A DNA stretch of 7,375 bases. Source: Deltaproteobacteria bacterium. Lineage in GTDB: Bacteria; Desulfobacterota; Binatia; UBA9968. The notes beneath the pieces are model-generated. The model was not told where the DNA came from, ran no database searches, and worked only from the letters and a program-made list of their open reading frames with translations. The position numbers were made by a program, and so were the translations under genes. Location: positions 1 to 7,375 of the forward strand of contig JACPFE010000324.1 of NCBI GenBank assembly GCA_016183145.1. The letters run 5' to 3'. Below, in pieces: positions 6,877 through 7,375 of the stretch (within the stretch, counting starts at the first letter, position 1; each line of letters starts with the position of its first letter).

Positions 6877-6967
6877 TTTCACCACAGAGGCGCAGAGTTC
6901 GCAGAGTTCGGAGTATTTTCTAATCAAAAATTCTTTACTCCGCGCCCTCCGCGCCTCCGCGGTGAGA
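6877..6967 (-). repeat. Hairpin repeat element, copy 1
   Basis: The left arm 6877-6906 and right arm 6938-6967 are a 30-nt imperfect inverted repeat with 23 of 30 positions matching. Read 5' to 3', the right arm is three CTCCGCG heptamers at offsets 0, 9 and 17, then GTGAGA. The left arm carries a twice-repeated CGCAGAGTT unit (6891-6908). The loop starts with TTCGGAGTATTTT (6907-6919), and an alternative perfect 7-bp stem, CGGAGTA/TACTCCG (6909-6915 with 6936-6942), is also possible. Four of the seven mismatches become G-U pairs only in RNA copied in the - direction, the direction of the export operon. Confidence 0.75.
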
Positions 6968-7039
6968 TCTCTTTTGGATCGATACAATCACCATAGCCAC
7001 TGGAAATTTTGCGCACTTTGCGCGGACTTTCAACGATTG

Positions 7040-7112
7040 TAGTACAAAGGACACGAAGGGTTCGGATATTTTTGATTTTAAACTTCGTGTTCTTCGTGCC
7101 TTCGTGGTGAAA
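7040..7112. repeat. Hairpin repeat element, copy 2 (diverged)
   Basis: The right arm 7083-7112 is three CTTCGTG heptamers at offsets 0, 9 and 17, then GTGAAA: the same plan as copy 1 with C to T changes. The left arm is shorter and decayed (ACAAAGGACACGAAGG, 7044-7059), pairing with one indel. The loop begins TTCGGATATTTT (7061-7072), close to the loop start of copy 1, so whole elements rather than isolated arms appear duplicated. The T8 run at 7117-7124 follows the right arm on the + strand, but no + strand gene lies upstream to need a terminator. Confidence 0.6.
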
Positions 7113-7132
7113 CCGGTTTTTTTTGGTTGCGG

Positions 7133-7375
7133 CTAGTTTTTCGGAATAGTCACGTCGGCGTTCATGCCCGGGCGCAAGATATGGTCGGGATCGTCGATGA
7201 CCACTTCGGTCTGGAACACTTGCAGCACACGCTCTTCCCAGGTCTGCACGTTGCGCGGCGTGAATTCAGCCTGGCGGCTTACTCGACGCACGATGCCGGC
7301 AAAATCACGCTGGGGAAACGAATCGACCCGCACCGTGACCTTCGCGCCGGTTTTAACAAAACCGAGCTTGGCCTC
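7133..7375 (-). CDS. HlyD/YbhG-type periplasmic adaptor, C-terminal part (5' partial)
   Basis: 80 residues are visible and the frame is open to the right edge. They read EAKLGFVKTGAKVTVRVDSF, then FAGIVRRVSRQAEFTPRNVQTWEERVLQVFQTEVVI and a closing LRPGMNADVTI. Known: this is the beta-barrel and membrane-proximal end of membrane fusion proteins; the segments AEFTP, NVQT, EER and L-PGM are characteristic of the YbhG/HlyD group that works with ABC-2 exporters. The protein bridges the inner-membrane pump and an outer-membrane channel. The missing N-terminus would hold a membrane anchor, lipoyl halves and a coiled coil. It is followed by the ATPase and permease genes on the same strand, but after 324 bp of repeats rather than the usual tight spacing. 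A GTG at 7333 is internal, not the start. Confidence 0.9.
   Translation of the reverse strand, partial: EAKLGFVKTGAKVTVRVDSFPQRDFAGIVRRVSRQAEFTPRNVQTWEERVLQVFQTEVVIDDPDHILRPGMNADVTIPKN

Larger units (their letters stand above)
6809..7132. repeat. Repeat-filled gap between adaptor and ATPase genes
   Basis: This 324-bp stretch has no convincing gene. It holds a T6 run (6815-6820), a fragment ACCACGAAG (6827-6835), a small hairpin GCGGC, TAC, GCCGC (6844-6856), two hairpin-forming repeat elements (6877-6967 and about 7040-7112), a pair of TTTGCGC units 9 nt apart (7008-7014, 7017-7023), and a T8 run (7117-7124). Much of it has a 9-nt (sometimes 8-nt) rhythm. I see no good promoter for the ATPase gene here: TTGAAA on the - strand (7028-7033) has no matching -10 box. 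Confidence 0.85.
6852..7133. repeat. Perfect 12-nt inverted repeat bounding the repeat mosaic
   Basis: GCCGCAACCAAA (6852-6863) is matched by its exact reverse complement TTTGGTTGCGGC (7122-7133), 258 bp apart. Inside each copy, after 13 nt on the left and 9 nt on the right, comes the same TTTCACCAC motif facing inward (6877-6885 on +, 7104-7112 on -). The right copy ends on the G of the adaptor's TAG stop. The pattern resembles terminal inverted repeats of a small non-autonomous element, but no target-site duplication is evident. Confidence 0.6.

Noticed and set aside
7081..7124. Intrinsic terminator on the + strand (arm plus T8 run)
   Set aside because: The stem is imperfect, and no + strand gene lies between 4771 and this point.
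6840..7140. Target-site duplication next to the 12-nt inverted repeats
   Set aside because: A shared GCGGCTA (6844-6850, 7129-7135) comes from the palindrome at the left end and overlaps the right repeat itself, so it is not a true flanking duplication.

Overview
The window is high-GC bacterial chromosome. It carries ordinary household and transport genes separated by gaps rich in short repeats. The left-most gene belongs to the DUF748/AsmA-like family and the right half encodes an HlyD–ABC export system, so the host is Gram-negative (two membranes). The UbiD-family decarboxylase, the frequent GTG/TTG starts and the intergenic repeats (TTCCATC heptads; the 'CTTCGTG…GTGAAA' / 'CTCCGCG…GTGAGA' type) resemble uncultured soil or groundwater lineages such as deltaproteobacteria-like groups, Binatota or Tectomicrobia. 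This placement is inference and weak; no rRNA or marker gene is present.

Layout. (1) 2-1432, +: C-terminal part of a DUF748-type protein, cut by the left edge. (2) 1543-1788, +: an intact 81-residue protein of unknown function with a strong ribosome binding site. (3) 1789-1907: convergent junction holding a GC-rich hairpin and an inverted pair of heptamer arrays. (4) 1908-3338, -: complete UbiD-family prenyl-FMN-type decarboxylase. (5) 3339-3544: divergent gap largely filled by a TTCCATC heptamer array. (6) 3545-4771, +: 12-TM-type major facilitator transporter, whose 3' end overlaps the next gene by 20 bp. (7) 4752-5855, 5858-6808 and 7133-7375, all -: ABC-2 permease, ABC ATPase and the C-terminus of an HlyD/YbhG-type periplasmic adaptor, transcribed in the order adaptor, ATPase, permease. 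(8) 6809-7132: the only gap over 300 bp. It separates adaptor from ATPase and is a mosaic of inverted and direct repeats.

How the genes work together. The adaptor, ATPase and permease form a classic three-part export pump (YbhG/YbhF/YbhS-like arrangement): the ATPase powers the inner-membrane permease and the adaptor links it to an outer-membrane channel that is not in the window. The substrate cannot be read from the sequence. The UbiD enzyme and the MFS transporter diverge from a shared gap and might be co-regulated, but no UbiX-type flavin prenyltransferase is present and no substrate can be assigned.

I see no unambiguous new protein system. The least explained signal is in the non-coding DNA. 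Two diverged hairpin elements at about 6877-6967 and 7040-7112 share a 30-nt arm that differs only by transitions between its two same-strand copies, and they lie inside a perfect 12-nt inverted repeat. The other two large gaps carry repeats with a strict 7-nt period.
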